Origin: Tuctoria greenei
Taxonomy: Eukaryota > Streptophyta > Magnoliopsida > Poales > Poaceae
Length of the DNA: 64,000 nt
Reading direction: 5' to 3'
Assembly (NCBI GenBank): GCA_036927565.1
Contig: JAYESD010000001.1
Span: 44,948,064-45,012,063, forward strand
Part shown: piece by piece, positions 45,307 through 57,373 of the stretch
Position numbering within the stretch: the stretch's first letter is position 1
Layout of the letters: every line of letters starts with the position of its first letter
The notes under the pieces: model-generated
What the model was told of the DNA's origin: nothing
What the model saw: only the letters and a program-made list of their open reading frames with translations
Database searches by the model: none
Translations under genes and position numbers: made by a program

Positions 45307-48189
45307 TGTGACACCCAATTTCGAAAATGAACCGAGTGAAAGCGTTCGTGTGCCCACGATGTTCAACACATATACACGAGTGCATCACAAACGATATACA
45401 GAAATTACCACATCTCAAATAGTAAATAGGTACCTTATTACAATAACTCAATGGTTCTCGAATTACAAGTATTTAATTATTGCAGCGAAAAAATAAACTA
45501 AGCAGCATGACTCCACTCCACGGGAAATTGACAATAGCACGTGACCTAGTACTCCGCATGATCATAATGGTACTCCCAAGCATCACCTGTAACTGTTTTA
45601 GTGTGGGAATAGCAAGGGTGGGTACATGTCGTACTCAGTAAGTGTGGGAAAGTATGACATGTAGGTAAAAAAAAGATGATAATAAATTGCTAAATGCATA
45701 AAAGTACATTTCAAAAACATGTAAAAGCATCCTACAATGTGTCTGTGAGTTTAAATCTCGTCATAACCAAAGTAATTATCATACCACATAATGACATCCT
45801 CATTTATCATCATAAAACAATTATAATCTGCCAACAATTAATAACATCACCATATGCCAATTTCATACCTCCATAACCAACCATGCTCATATAACATAAC
45901 CCAAATCATAACCATATCCGAACCGTCCCAGAAATACCAAGTCCAACTCTAATCATGGAAGTTGTCCAGGTGCTCATAACCGGGAGCATGGCTATCATGA
46001 TAGTTTCTAACACTCTGCAGAGGTTGTACCACTTTACCAACATGTTCGTGATTTCATCACCTTTCGGTGACTAAGGAACCTCCATTATGCTGTCTCACAC
46101 TTTCGTTGGTGTGTGACCAAGGGATCACAAAATAGCCTTTCAAAATGGACTACTAGTATGTACGGACCAACTAAGGTTTCACCGGCAGGCTTGAATCTCC
46201 ATTCTTCCACCCACGGGCCCCCTCATGTGCCATGCAGATCCCAAGGGAGCCCTCCTCGACTCCCATTACCTGCACCATCCAAAGGTCCATACAATACCTA
46301 TAGCACACCTAATTATTCAGCTATGTCGCACCCATACTTGGCCTTGTGGTGGTACTGTTGTCTTGGCTTATTCTCACATGAACCGTTTCTTAGATCTAAG
46401 GCAAGCAAAACACCATATTGTCCAACCCAGTCCACAACCCATGCTTGCTTAGATCCCCCAGTTCCATGTTACTTAAGTCATAATTATCATCAATTCACAT
46501 AGTTTATATGTATATTAGTTCATAATGAGTCATTTGCTTATTTCCAATCCCAATTAAGCAAAGCGAAGCAAAAGTGTAAAGTACCCTTCTCGACTCTCTA
46601 CAATATATTTCAATCGACAAGGGTGGTCATACAAGTCTAGTAAATGCCTATCACGGGTTTCCCATCAATTTGACATAAGCATGCAATTTTGTAAACAAAA
46701 CATTTGAAAACAAGATCAAAATGGTCAAGGAAACTTGCCTTGCTCCTATGGCTGGTTTGGATCAGAAGCTTCGAAGTTATGGTGTTGAAGGCCCTCTTAA
46801 GCACCTTGTAGAGCGTTACCTTCTATTACGCGCAACAACCATGCGAAACAAACATTACAATCAATAAATGCTCATATAGTACTCAATATGCCGTGATATG
46901 CATGAATGATGCAATTATGTAGTAACACCTATTATTGGGTTGCTATTATTGATTACTAACTAGTTACAATTGAGTTTTACATGTTTGAGCAAGTTTCGAG
47001 TCATTTCGGGAAAAAACTAGGAAAGTTACAGGAATTTCATAATTTAGAGGCTAGACTAGTCCACACCAGGGGCCGGACATGTCCGCATTGGACCAAAAAG
47101 ATCAACGAACTAGTCTGCACTAACCGAACAAATTCACTATGCGCAGAGTTTTGCGAACTTCACACCTAGGGCATGATTTAAATCAAGATTGGGATCAGAA
47201 TTGACATGGAAAGTTGGATATAGGATAGTTACCGTGAATCTATTTGTTCAATGGTCAAGTATTCGATGTAATGCAAGAATCTTGACGTCTAAATCCGAAG
47301 AGGATGAAGAATTGGCGCAGAAGAATGTTTACATAGAAGAATGGGTGTAGAGGATTGCAGCAGCTTCGATGATCTTGCTTGATTCCTTCCTCTCCTTCTT
47401 CTTCCTTCTCTTCCCTTCCTCCTTCTCCCTTCAATAGTAGTGACTATGAAGAGAGCAGGTGCTGGGGTTCATCTAATGTGGGAAAAGGGGTAAAGGGTGG
47501 GTGTTGGGGTGTTTATATAAGAGGAGAGGTGGTGAGATTGTGGTGGAACCCAAGTAGAAGTCGATGGGTACAAGTAGGGGCCATGGTGGGGTCCCTCTTG
47601 TTCCCCTCACGGGTGAGGCACGATGTTCTAGGGCCCAATTAAGGCAATTACCCAATAACTCATCGTGGAGGAAAAAAAGAATCCTAGTCGAAACCCTAAA
47701 TACCGAACTAGTCCGTAGGAAGGCCGGACAAGTCCGATCGGGTTTGGAGAGTTAAACAGAAAAGTGTGGTATTGAGCTGGACAAGTCCGTTCAAGATCAA
47801 AATGTCCAACGGACAAGTCCGGTGCTATGCCAGACAAGTCCGAGGTTTGCGTAGAATCAAAACCAAACTAACTTTTGGGATTTCACCGGACAACTCTGGA
47901 GAGTTCCAGTAGCGATCATCGGACTAGTCCGTATACGATAACGGACAAGTCCAGAAGGGAACATAGGCAAAATCGGATTAGTTCGTTGCAATTAATGGGC
48001 AGGTCCAGGGGACAATAGTAGCTAAACGGACTAGTCCGCAGTTCATTCTGGACAAGCCTGTACCAAGGATTGATTTTAACTGTTGGTTTGCTTCTAATTC
48101 ATTTTAATCTTGTTCCTTTTGTGTTGCATGATGTTAGACATGTATAAGAATGAATGCAATGCATGATGCATGAAAATGAGGGTGGTACA
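45307..48189 (-). repeat. 3' LTR of K2 (2883 bp)
   Basis: The minus-strand TATA, TTATATAAAC, is at 47511-47520. CGGAC palindrome variants occur at about 47700-48060 (upstream in transcription direction) and a few at 47040-47130. A polypurine tract (48190-48206, seen as CCTACCCCC on the plus strand) adjoins. Confidence 0.9.
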
Positions 48190-51100
48190 ACCTACCCCCG
48201 TAAAATGAATCTCGCCCTTGAGATTTGACGTAGAAGGAAAAAGATAGGGAAATTTTGCCTTAAGGTCTTTTTCACGTTCCCAAGTTGCTACAGACTCCGT
48301 ATGATGTTTCCATTGTACTTTGCACCATCAAATCACCTTGCTTCTTGTGACTCTTTCTTTTTTTTTTCTAATATTTTGATAGGTCGCTTGGCATAAGTCA
48401 AATATTCCTCTAACTCCAATTGATCCATTGGTACTTGTTCCTCCGGTACCCTTAAGCACTTCTTGAGCCGAGAAACATAAAATACTTCTTAAACCTTAGA
48501 GAGTCTTACTGGCATCTCCAACTTATATGCCACTTCTTCACATTTGTTGAAAATCTTGAATGGCCCGATATAGCGAGGTGCCAACTTGCCTTTGACGTTA
48601 AATCGCTTATAACTTCGCATAGGTGATAATTTGAGATACACGAAGTCCCCTACTTCAAAAGCCAGATCCTTTGCTGATTATCCGCATAGCCATTTTGCTG
48701 TGATTGAGCAACCCTTAGGTTCTCACGTATTATTTGAACCTGCCTTTTGGCACCTTGTAGCACATCAAAGACATGGTTCTCTCCTGTGTATTCCAAAACA
48801 AAGGTGTCCTACACTTCCTCCTGTATAGTGCTTCATAGGGTCACATTTTCAAGCTGGCTTGGTAACTATTCTTGTACGAGAATTCAGCATACGGCAAGCT
48901 CTTGTCCCAACTGTGTCCATGCTTCAAGGCACAAGCTCTCAACATATCCTCTCGTATTTAATTTATCCTCTCGGGCGGTCTGTGGGTGATATGCAGAGCT
49001 TAAATTTAACTTGGTACCCATAGATTCGTGTAGTTTTCCCCAGAACCTAGAAGTGAATTGAGAAACTCGGTCGGAGACTATCCTTTTTGGAACTCCATGC
49101 CTCGGCTAACTGTGTCGCGGTGTACATGGTCTTGACAGGAATAAAGGGAGCAGATTTTGTCAACCGGTCCACAATAAACCATATGGAGTCATAGCCATAC
49201 TGGGTACGCAGTAAACTAACTATGAAGTCCACAACAATTTCTTCCCACTCCCACTAGGGTATTTTCAATGGCTGTAATAGTCCAGGTTGCCTTTGATGTC
49301 CAACCTTCCCTCGTTGACACGTGTAACATAATGCAACATATGTAGCTATGTCTATCTTCATCCAAACCCACCAGTAGCACGTCGTCAAGTCTTTGTACAT
49401 CTTCGTACAACCGGGATGGATGGAATAGGGCGAGTCATGTGCCTCCTTCAATATCGTTTCCCAGATATGCTTCACATTAGGCACGAAAATTTGTTTCTCA
49501 AGCTAGTGTGTACCATGATCATGTTCATCAAACCTCCATTCTCTCCCTTCTTGGATCATTTACTTGATTTCTTGGATCTCCTCATCCTTTATCTGACCTT
49601 CTCGTATTTCTTGTTCTAGTGTTGGGGTTATTTTCATTGTTTCCATCTCATTCACGAATCGAAGTTGGAACCGTTCAAACTCCCTACATAGCTCGGTTGG
49701 CAACTCTCAAACCGTGATTTGGTGGCTTACCACTTTCAACTTAAAGCATCGACCACTACATTGGCCTTTCCTGGGTGATAGTTGATTCCCACGTCGTAAT
49801 CCTTAATGACCTCCAACCATCTTCATTGCCTCAAATTAAGATCTGTTTGCGTGAATATGTACTTGAGGCTCTTGTGATCCGTGTAAATCTCACATCTATG
49901 CCCAAGGATGTATTTCCTCCAAATCTTCAAGGCATGCACCATAGCTGTGAGTTCAACGTCATCCATAGGGTAATTCAGCTCATGTTTCTTCAATTGCCTC
50001 GATGCATAGGCTACCACTTGACCTTCTTGCATGAGCACGCATCCAAGCCCTTATCTTGAGGCATCACAATATATATCAAAGCTCTTACTCACGTCTGGCA
50101 ATACTAGCACCAGTGCGGTTGTCAACCTCTTCTTTAATTCCTCAAAATTCTCCTGGCAAGCTTGAGTTCATAGGAATGCATTCCCTTTCATCAGTAATTC
50201 ACTCATGGCCTTCGCTATTTTGGAGAAATCCTTGATGAATTGGCGGTAATACCCAGTCATTCCAAGGAAACTCCAAATTTCCTTCACATTCTATGGCGGT
50301 TCCAACTTTAACACATATCTTACTTTCCCCAAGTCAACCGATACTCCTCCTCCAGAGATGTTATGGCCCAAAAATGATACTTCCCGTAACTAGAATTGGC
50401 ACTTGCTAAATTTGGCATACAACTAATGTTCTCATAATTTCTGCAACGTAAGCTTCAAGTGCTCCTCATGCTCTTCCTCGTTCTCGAGTATATCATAATA
50501 TCATCAATGAACAACACAACAAATTTATCCAAATACTCCACGAATACCTTATTCATAAGGTACATGAAGTACACAGGCACGTTCGTCAATCCAAACGACA
50601 TAACGGTGTACTCATAGGATCCATATCGTGTACGAAAAGCTATTTTGGGTATATCAAATGGTCTAATCTTCATTTATAAATATCTTGACCACAGTTCAAT
50701 CTTGGAAAAAACATAGGCGCCTTTCATTTGGTCGAACGAATCCTCTATACGGGGCAGCGAGCACTTGTTCTTGATCGTTACTTCATTGAGAGACCTATAG
50801 TCCAAACACATCCTCTGGGTTCCATCCTTCTTATCAACGAAGAGCACTGGTGATCCCCATGGTGACGAGCTTGGGCGTATAAGAACCTTATCTAGCTGCT
50901 CTTCAATTTGCTTCTTGAGTTCTGCTAACTCCTTAGGAGGCATCCTATAAGGCCTTTTAGCTATAGGTGCAGTTTTAGGTACCAAATCAATGGAAAATTC
51001 TATGTCGCGATCGAGAAGCATACCTGGCAGCTCAACTGGGAACACATCTAGAACAATTGTAATACTCTCGAACATCACACCTTCCACGTGACTCAGCATT

Positions 51101-51236
51101 GCTTTTATCTGTTGTGGGTTGGGCTGTCCCAACTTCGATACAAATTCCGTGCTCGCTTGTCAACTACACAATCCTCTCGGCACATTGAATCACTTCGTTA
51201 TACTTGCTAAGCCAATCCATTACAAGTATTATATCT
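48190..51236 (-). pseudogene. pol: pol remnant of K2
   Basis: Read on the minus strand: the end of protease (M-D-W-L near 51210); RT from D-V-F-P-V-E-L-P-G-M (about 51045) with M-C-L-D-Y-R-S-L-N (about 50800), F-G-L-T-N (about 50595) and catalytic F-I-D-D (about 50500); RNase H with V-V-A-Y-A-S-R-Q-L (about 50015) and the T-D-H-K-S-L block (about 49885); integrase zinc domain C-Y-T-C-Q-R (about 49320) and a core start M-D-F-I-V-S-L (about 49230). Integrase C-terminus and chromodomain are only traces (48240-48760). Many frameshifts make the remnant non-functional. Confidence 0.83.
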
Positions 51237-52031
51237 ATCCTTCTTCTTCCTTCTCATCCCTTCCTTCTTCTCCCTTCAAGAGCGGCGGCATGAAGAGAGC
51301 AGGCGCTGAGGTTCGTCTACTGTGGGAAAACAGGTAAAGGGTGGGTGGTGGGGTGTTTATATAGGAGAGGTGGTGAGATTGTGGTGGAACCCAAGTAGAA
51401 GTCGATGGGGACAAGTAGGGGCCTTGGTGGGGTCCCCCTTGGGCTCCTCATGGGTCAGGCACGACATTCTTGGGCCCAATTAAGGCAATTACCCAATAGC
51501 TTGTCGTGGAGAAAAAATAGAATTCGATTCAAAACCCTAAATACCGAACTAGTCCGTAGGAAGGCCGGACAAGTCCGATCGGGATCAGAAAGTTAAACAA
51601 AAAAGTTCGATATCGAGTCGGACAAGTCTGTTGAAGATCACAAAGTCCAACGGACAAGTCCGGTGCTATGCCGGACATGTCTGGGGTTTGCACAGAATGA
51701 AAACCGGACTAAATTTTAGGATTTCACCAGAAAACTCCGGAGAGTTCCAGTAGCGATAATCGGATAAGTCTGTATACGATAATGGACAAGTCTGGAAGGA
51801 AATAGAGACAAAACCGGATTAGTCCATTGCAATTAAAAGACAGGTCCAGGGGACAACGGTAGCTAAACCGGACTAGTCCAGGGTTCAATCCGAACAAGTT
51901 CGTACCAAGGATTGATTTTAACTGTTGGTTTGCTTCTAATTCATTTTAATTTTGTGCCTTTTTGTGTTGCATTAGTTAGACATGTATAAAAATGATTGCA
52001 ATGCATCATGGATGAAAATGAGGGTGTTACA
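51237..52031 (-). repeat. Partial 5' LTR of K2 (about 795 bp)
   Basis: This matches 47393-48189 of the full LTR, including the TATA box and the palindromes at 51545-51905. The break at about 51237 falls in a CTTCTTC-rich stretch. Confidence 0.88.
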
Positions 52032-52335
52032 CACACCATTTAACAAGGTGGACATGCTAGTTGTGGAACTGCACCTCCCATTGAAGTATCATGAAGATCA
52101 AGCCAATGGAGAGTTGTTTAGGATGATCCAAGTCAAGGATATTCACATGATTTGTGAAAATCAATATCAACATGGGACACTTGGGAATTATTTTGCTAAG
52201 ACCCATGAGGATCTTTCAAACAACAACTCTAATTGCTATCACCCACAAAGAGGTCAAGGGTGGAGTCAATACCACCCTTATAATCAAGGAGGCTATGGAA
52301 TTCCAAATGACTCAAGTTCAACTAGCCTACCTTGA
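52032..52335 (+). pseudogene. Gag-like frame of element G, continuing after K2
   Basis: About 100 residues are open: a V-V-E-L-H-L-P-L-K-Y-H segment, I-H-M-I-C-E-N-Q (about 52143), H-G-T-L-G-N-Y-F-A-K-T-H (about 52172) and a Gln/Tyr/Gly-rich tail. I do not recognise a named domain. A TGA at 52333 ends it. Together with 44951-45306 it formed one ORF before K2 arrived, but that upstream part is already broken. Confidence 0.5.
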
Positions 52336-54559
52336 AGTATCTTGTCCAAGGCCAAGCAAGAAATCAAGTAAAGAGCATTCAAGATCCAAGATATCCCATA
52401 ATCACTTGTTGGGATTCCTACACTTTGACGACTCCCGTGCAACCTAGGGAAATTGACATTGTGTATGAAGTGTTTCTGGTTTGATTGTGGAATCCACATG
52501 TCATCATGCCCAAGAAAGTCTTTGATCGATGATCAAAATATGGGTTAACTCAAAGGAACATCAAGAAGGTCGAAGTGGCACCCCTACAGAAGGACAAGCC
52601 TCACCATACTCATGAAAGAATATCTTCAAAAAGGAAAAGTCGTCAACAAGTCTTCATCAAGGCAACGAAGAGGCTAGCGCCACCATGTGGCCCACATGAC
52701 CTAATAACAACAAAAATAATTTTTGCATGTCAAACAGGAGAAGTTGTCCACATCTTCAACTTCGGGATTGGACAACAAATCATTGAACTAAGAGGACAGA
52801 GGTAAGTCCCACTCATCGGACTTCAAAAATTCGGTGAGTCCTTGCCAACAGGTTAATCGATAGTTATCTCATATTTGTTTCCCAATTGCATATTTGAATT
52901 TCTCAACATTTGCATTCAGCATGTTTAAATTTCCACACGTGCATGTTGGAAGGTAAAATTTCCAACCATCATAAAACTAAAACTTTGACTTAGGAAAGAA
53001 ATTTAATTGGATATGAACCCTGGGGATGACTACTAAAATTTATTTTTCTTATTCAACCCAAAAAGATTTGCTTTATGCCTCATTGCATTCACAAGTTGTT
53101 TCAAGTCGGACAAGACAATTTGACAATAGGGTTCGATTTGCTTTTGGCTAACGTAACCCATTTTTGAGTTATTTTATTTGTTCTTGATTGAACTGCAGTA
53201 GGGCAAAAATTGTAAAAAGGTGGTTTGGCAAGAAAAGATGAGGCCACATCAAGTGCAAGCCACCATTGGGAGGATTTGAGAACACATCTCTCCTTCAAAC
53301 TTATTTTGAGTTTGAGGTACTGAAATATTCAAGATGATGACTCAATGGAGGAGCAAGAAGAAGCCTCAACCAAATTCATCGCCAAATCCAACCTCAACTT
53401 GGCCTGACACCAAACATCAAGTCTACTCTAAAACTTGAGGCTGTGAGTTTCTCATACAAAGGCTTTCATCATCAATTGTTCTTCAAATAAGATATGAGTT
53501 TATGATTTTTCATTGTTTGTTTTGCCTTAGAATTTAATGCCCTTGCTTGCAATTATGAGGAAGGTTGCCAGTTCCTCATCATTTGATTCTCATGCATCCT
53601 CACAAGAGTAAGTGTTGGTATGATCTTTTGGAGCTCCAAAAGGAAATACCACCTTATGTGGACAAACTAAAACAAGTACCTAAAACCCATTACGCATTGT
53701 TTTATAGACTTAGACATTTTTGCCTAGATTTAGAAAACAAAACTTTTGGGTATAACTTAATGGGTGAATTGGCATGTAGTAAATCAGGCACAGTGATGAC
53801 CATGATTTTGATTTGTGCTTCATGCATATATGGTGTCACTAGATTTAAAACTCCTAGGGATAAGTGATATACTTAATTTTAATTTGAATTGCATGTTTAT
53901 GTGGAATCACTAAATTTGAAATTCCTAGAAAAGTTCAGGAGGATAAAATTGAGAATCTTGTTTGCCATGATCCAAATCATAACATTTGCTCTTGTGTAAA
54001 AAGCTACGATGGTTAGAAACTTTACAATATGAAGGGATCCATATAGTGTATTTATATCACTTGCATTGCTATGAGTAGGAGCTTTAGAAAATGTTCTACT
54101 TGATTTATCCATAAAGCCCCACTCTTATCAATGAATAATACATTGCTCATGGATACACTTGAAATTGGACCCAATGCATCTTTTATTTTGTTCATCCCCG
54201 TATGTACAAATGAAAATTTGGTTACCTAATCCGAAAATTCATTTGTACAAGTATCAGAAGCTAACCATCCCTCTCTATCAAAGAGAGGAAGTTTGCAGGA
54301 GTAATAAGGAGTAATATTACTATGCGTGCATTCAAGGAGCCGATTGTTGGAATCCCTAGAGGATCCCATTTCAACAACTCTTGGTCGTGGAGTAAATGAG
54401 GATGGTTGCTACCTATCAAAATTTAAGCCCAGAGGTCAATCATAACTATACGAGGCAATAGATTTGAAATGGTAACCCTCCATGAGCAACCAATGGGCTG
54501 CTACGAATCTGTGAGAGCATTATGCTCTACACTATTCTAATGACTCATTCAAGCTTAAG
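52336..54559. other. Decayed sequence without recognised genes
   Basis: This stretch is AT-rich. Some open stretches have little similarity to known domains (for example 53565-53867, about 100 residues with P-P-Y-V-D-K-L and F-Y-R-L-R-H-F). The first part may be the tail of element G. No LTR, PBS or RNA gene is seen. Confidence 0.4.
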
Positions 54560-54860
54560 GGAATTTCCACCATCATTGGGTGTAAGTTATTCCTTTGTGT
54601 CTAAAATGTATGATGTGCCTTAACTAATGAATGACAAGATCACACCCAATGTATATTGGGTGCAAGTTGTTCCTATGTGGCTAGAAGGTATGTTATACCT
54701 TAGCCAAGGAAAAAAAGATCACACTCAATCCATGTTGAGTGCACGTCACCCCTTTGTAGTTATAGATATGTTGTACCTTAGCCAAGGAATGATGGATCAC
54801 TCCAATGCATGAGAGGTACAAGTTATTCTTTTATGGAAAGAAGGTATGATACACCTTAGC
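54560..54860 (+). repeat. Imperfect tandem repeat, about 78-bp period, four units
   Basis: Units share the order AATG-C-AT-GGGTGCAAGT, GTTCCT, GGTATG-TATACCTTAGCCAAGGA and GATCACAC. Starts lie near 54568, 54648, 54727 and 54803. The last unit ends directly at the insertion of element F (54860). Confidence 0.75.
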
Positions 54861-55419
54861 TGTAAAACCCCACTTTTATGGCATGTGAATTCAGTTATGA
54901 GTTTTGTGATCAACTATATTAAAGATCCAATATAGTGGTACACATGAACTTAATACCATCCAAACCTTTCTTGCACTCATGGTTAAATTTTATTAACATG
55001 AGTATTGGACTTCACCAATAATTCTAGAATGATTCTATTCACCCCTCTTCAAATTTTAGAATTCTTTGGATGAAGTTTATTAAGGCAATTTAAAGTGCAG
55101 TACTAATTGGCCCTGCCAAAAATATTCAAATTAGAGGCTCTAGAATTTTCCTTGACCTTCTAATATTCTCAATAGCTTGCCTGCAAAATTTCAAGATTTT
55201 ACGAACTCATTTGCTATTTTATTTGAGGCGCTTGGCAAATTTGAATCAAATTTAAATCTGAATTTTAAATTCTTCTCCAACTTCTTTGAACATAAGATTT
55301 GAGTTCACCATTTTGTTTAGAATAATTCATTTACCATCTCCACCAAATTTCATGATTTTTGGAGTTGATCTTCTATTTTTGAATGAATTTGTAACTTTAC
55401 TGCTGGAGACTGACTGACC

Positions 55420-56480
55420 TGTGGGCCCCACCGGTCAGCCTCTGCTGAACGGATCAGCTCGGCCGCCTGCCATCTCTACACTGGCGCTCGCCCGCTCGAC
55501 AGCGCGCGCACATGCAAGCTCCAGCGAGCTGCTTGCTTGCTTGCTTGCCGCGGAGCTATAAAAGGCCGGCCGCCGCTCCGGTATTTCCCCGTCCCCGATC
55601 AGTGATTCCCCCTCTCGCGATTCCTTCTCTGCCGCGCGCCATCGTCGCCGCTCGCCTCTGCTCTGTGGTACGCCGCCGTTCCGCGCAGTTTCAAGCCTCG
55701 ATCCCAAAAGCTTAAAGGTGCGCCTAGTCGAGCTCTAACTCGCGGTGCAAACCGTTTCCCTTTTCATTGAGAAATGAGCAAGTTATCGGTCTTCTTCCTT
55801 CCGGCCGATGTGAAGAAGCTCGCTAGGTTTCTGTTTCAATTCCGTTTCTACAAGTAAATATTCTTCACAATTGCTTAGAGATAGTTTCTATAGGTCCTAG
55901 CGCTCCTACCTGAACAAAAACCCCTAAAAGTTATCGAGCAACGGCCGAGGAAATCGAGTTTTGCTCGTCGCCGGTGAGGAAACCTCGGTTCGCCGTCGAG
56001 CTAATAGTTTCGATTGTTTCCTCCTCTTCCGCGTCCAGTTCCTTGATCTGCGTCGTCCCAGGTTGGTTTTGAAGAAGATCCCGAGTGGTTTGAGCTACTC
56101 TAGAGCGAGTTCCAGGTTGCCTGAGTGCTCACCGCCGCCGCCGCCGCCGTCGCACGGCCATTTCCGGCGAGTTTCTGGTCCCACCAACCTCACCGTCGTG
56201 CTCAGCGACTCCAAAAACCCCCAGTCGGCGAGTTTGGGCGAGTTTGGACCGTCGGTTTAACCGGCAGCGACCTCGCCGGCGAGTCACCGCCGCGGGCGCC
56301 GCCTCGCAAGGGCGTTGGCCTGAGGTAGAAGACAACCCCGTAGGGCCCAACATGCCAGTAGCTGCGGGATCACGGTGCGGCTGGGATTCCTAGCGGCTGC
56401 GCGCGAATAAATCTGTGGACCGTGGTGTTGCATTGACCAGAGAACGCCACGTGGCCCACGGGACCCACCCAATTGAATTT
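55420..56480 (+). promoter_or_regulatory. GC- and CpG-rich promoter-like island in the LTR of F
   Basis: AT-rich flanks give way sharply to CpG-rich sequence. It holds a CTATAAAAGG box (55556-55565), a GCTTGCTTGCTTGC run (55531-55547) just before it and a CCG triplet run (56132-56149). It looks like a plant core promoter with a GC-rich leader. Short ORFs here are not conserved domains. Confidence 0.6.
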
Positions 56481-57373
56481 GAATTCTGGCGCCGATGGGT
56501 TATTAAATTAATTCTAGAAAAATGTTCAAATTTCTAAATTGAATATCTCTCTGTAGACTACTCCAAAAATCTTCAAACAAATTTTGTTTGAAATCTCTTG
56601 AGCTCTAGTTTCTATCAGTACCAACTAGGTTCTGTGAAACTCACAGTTAAATTCCATAGGAAATAATCTTTCCAAATGCAAATACAATTTTGCCAGATAA
56701 GCTAGCCCCTGGAAAAATCCCCAAAATTCACATAAAATTTAGGTTCTATTCTTGACTTCCAGAAAAAGTTTGGGAGCCATTGCACCTGTTTAACCCTCTG
56801 TATAGTTCAAGTACCTTTTTCCTTTTATTGAATTTTCACAGATGTTCAGTTGCTTTATTATGTCCCAAATTTGGCCTGATTCTTCCCTTAGTCATATACT
56901 AGCTCCTGTAAAAATCTTGGATTTAATTGACCTACTATCCTAGTCCTAATTCAGTTACAAACTAAATATTGATTAAAAGGCTAAAAATTCAATTATAAAA
57001 TAAATCCAGAAATTCTTGCTAACTTAGAAATACAATAACTCCTCCACCAGAGCTTAGAAAATTATGAAATTTTTTTTCTAGAACCAGGACAATTTCCTCT
57101 ATCTTGATTATCAACTGCTAGCTATGTTCAAGCTATAGTTTCTTCTCTAAAATTTTTGGAAGATAATTGCTTGCCATAATTGTGGAGACAACAACCTACT
57201 TTGATCATCTCCTGTTCTTTGCAAGAGCTTCTATCATAGTCCCTAATACCTACCTTCAAAGTTCCCAAGCCATTAAGTCTTTATCACATAATGGTCACCA
57301 TAAATTAAATCATGGTCTTGGTACTAATTATTTTTCAAAGTCATTCATATACGTATTCTATGCACATCGTATA

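Larger units (their letters stand above)
45307..52031 (-). mobile_element. Ty3/Gypsy chromovirus K2 (Tekay/Del-like), internally deleted
   Basis: One complete LTR (45307-48189) and one partial LTR (51237-52031) share the end TACA, and the TSD cacac is present on both sides (45302-45306 and 52032-52036). Between them on the minus strand are decayed RT, RNase H and integrase. Gag, most of protease, the PBS and the first two-thirds of the 5' LTR are missing. The LTR is clearly related to that of K1 (same start TGTGACACCC, same palindromes) but of a different subfamily. Confidence 0.9.
43376..52335 (+). mobile_element. Degenerate Gypsy-like element G, split by K2
   Basis: A probable LTR, a tRNA-Asp-type PBS and a broken gag-like reading frame lie on the two sides of K2 (44951-45306 and 52032-52335). 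No protease, RT or integrase follows, so the element is either non-autonomous or heavily deleted. The PBS type (TGGCGCCRTTGC) is used by Athila and Tat-type Gypsy elements. The right end is unknown. Confidence 0.5.

Noticed and set aside
55435..56353. GC-rich ORFs of 60-100 residues on both strands as host exons
   Set aside because: Overlapping ORFs on both strands arise from GC-rich sequence with few stops; no domain is recognisable and they lie in the LTR of F.
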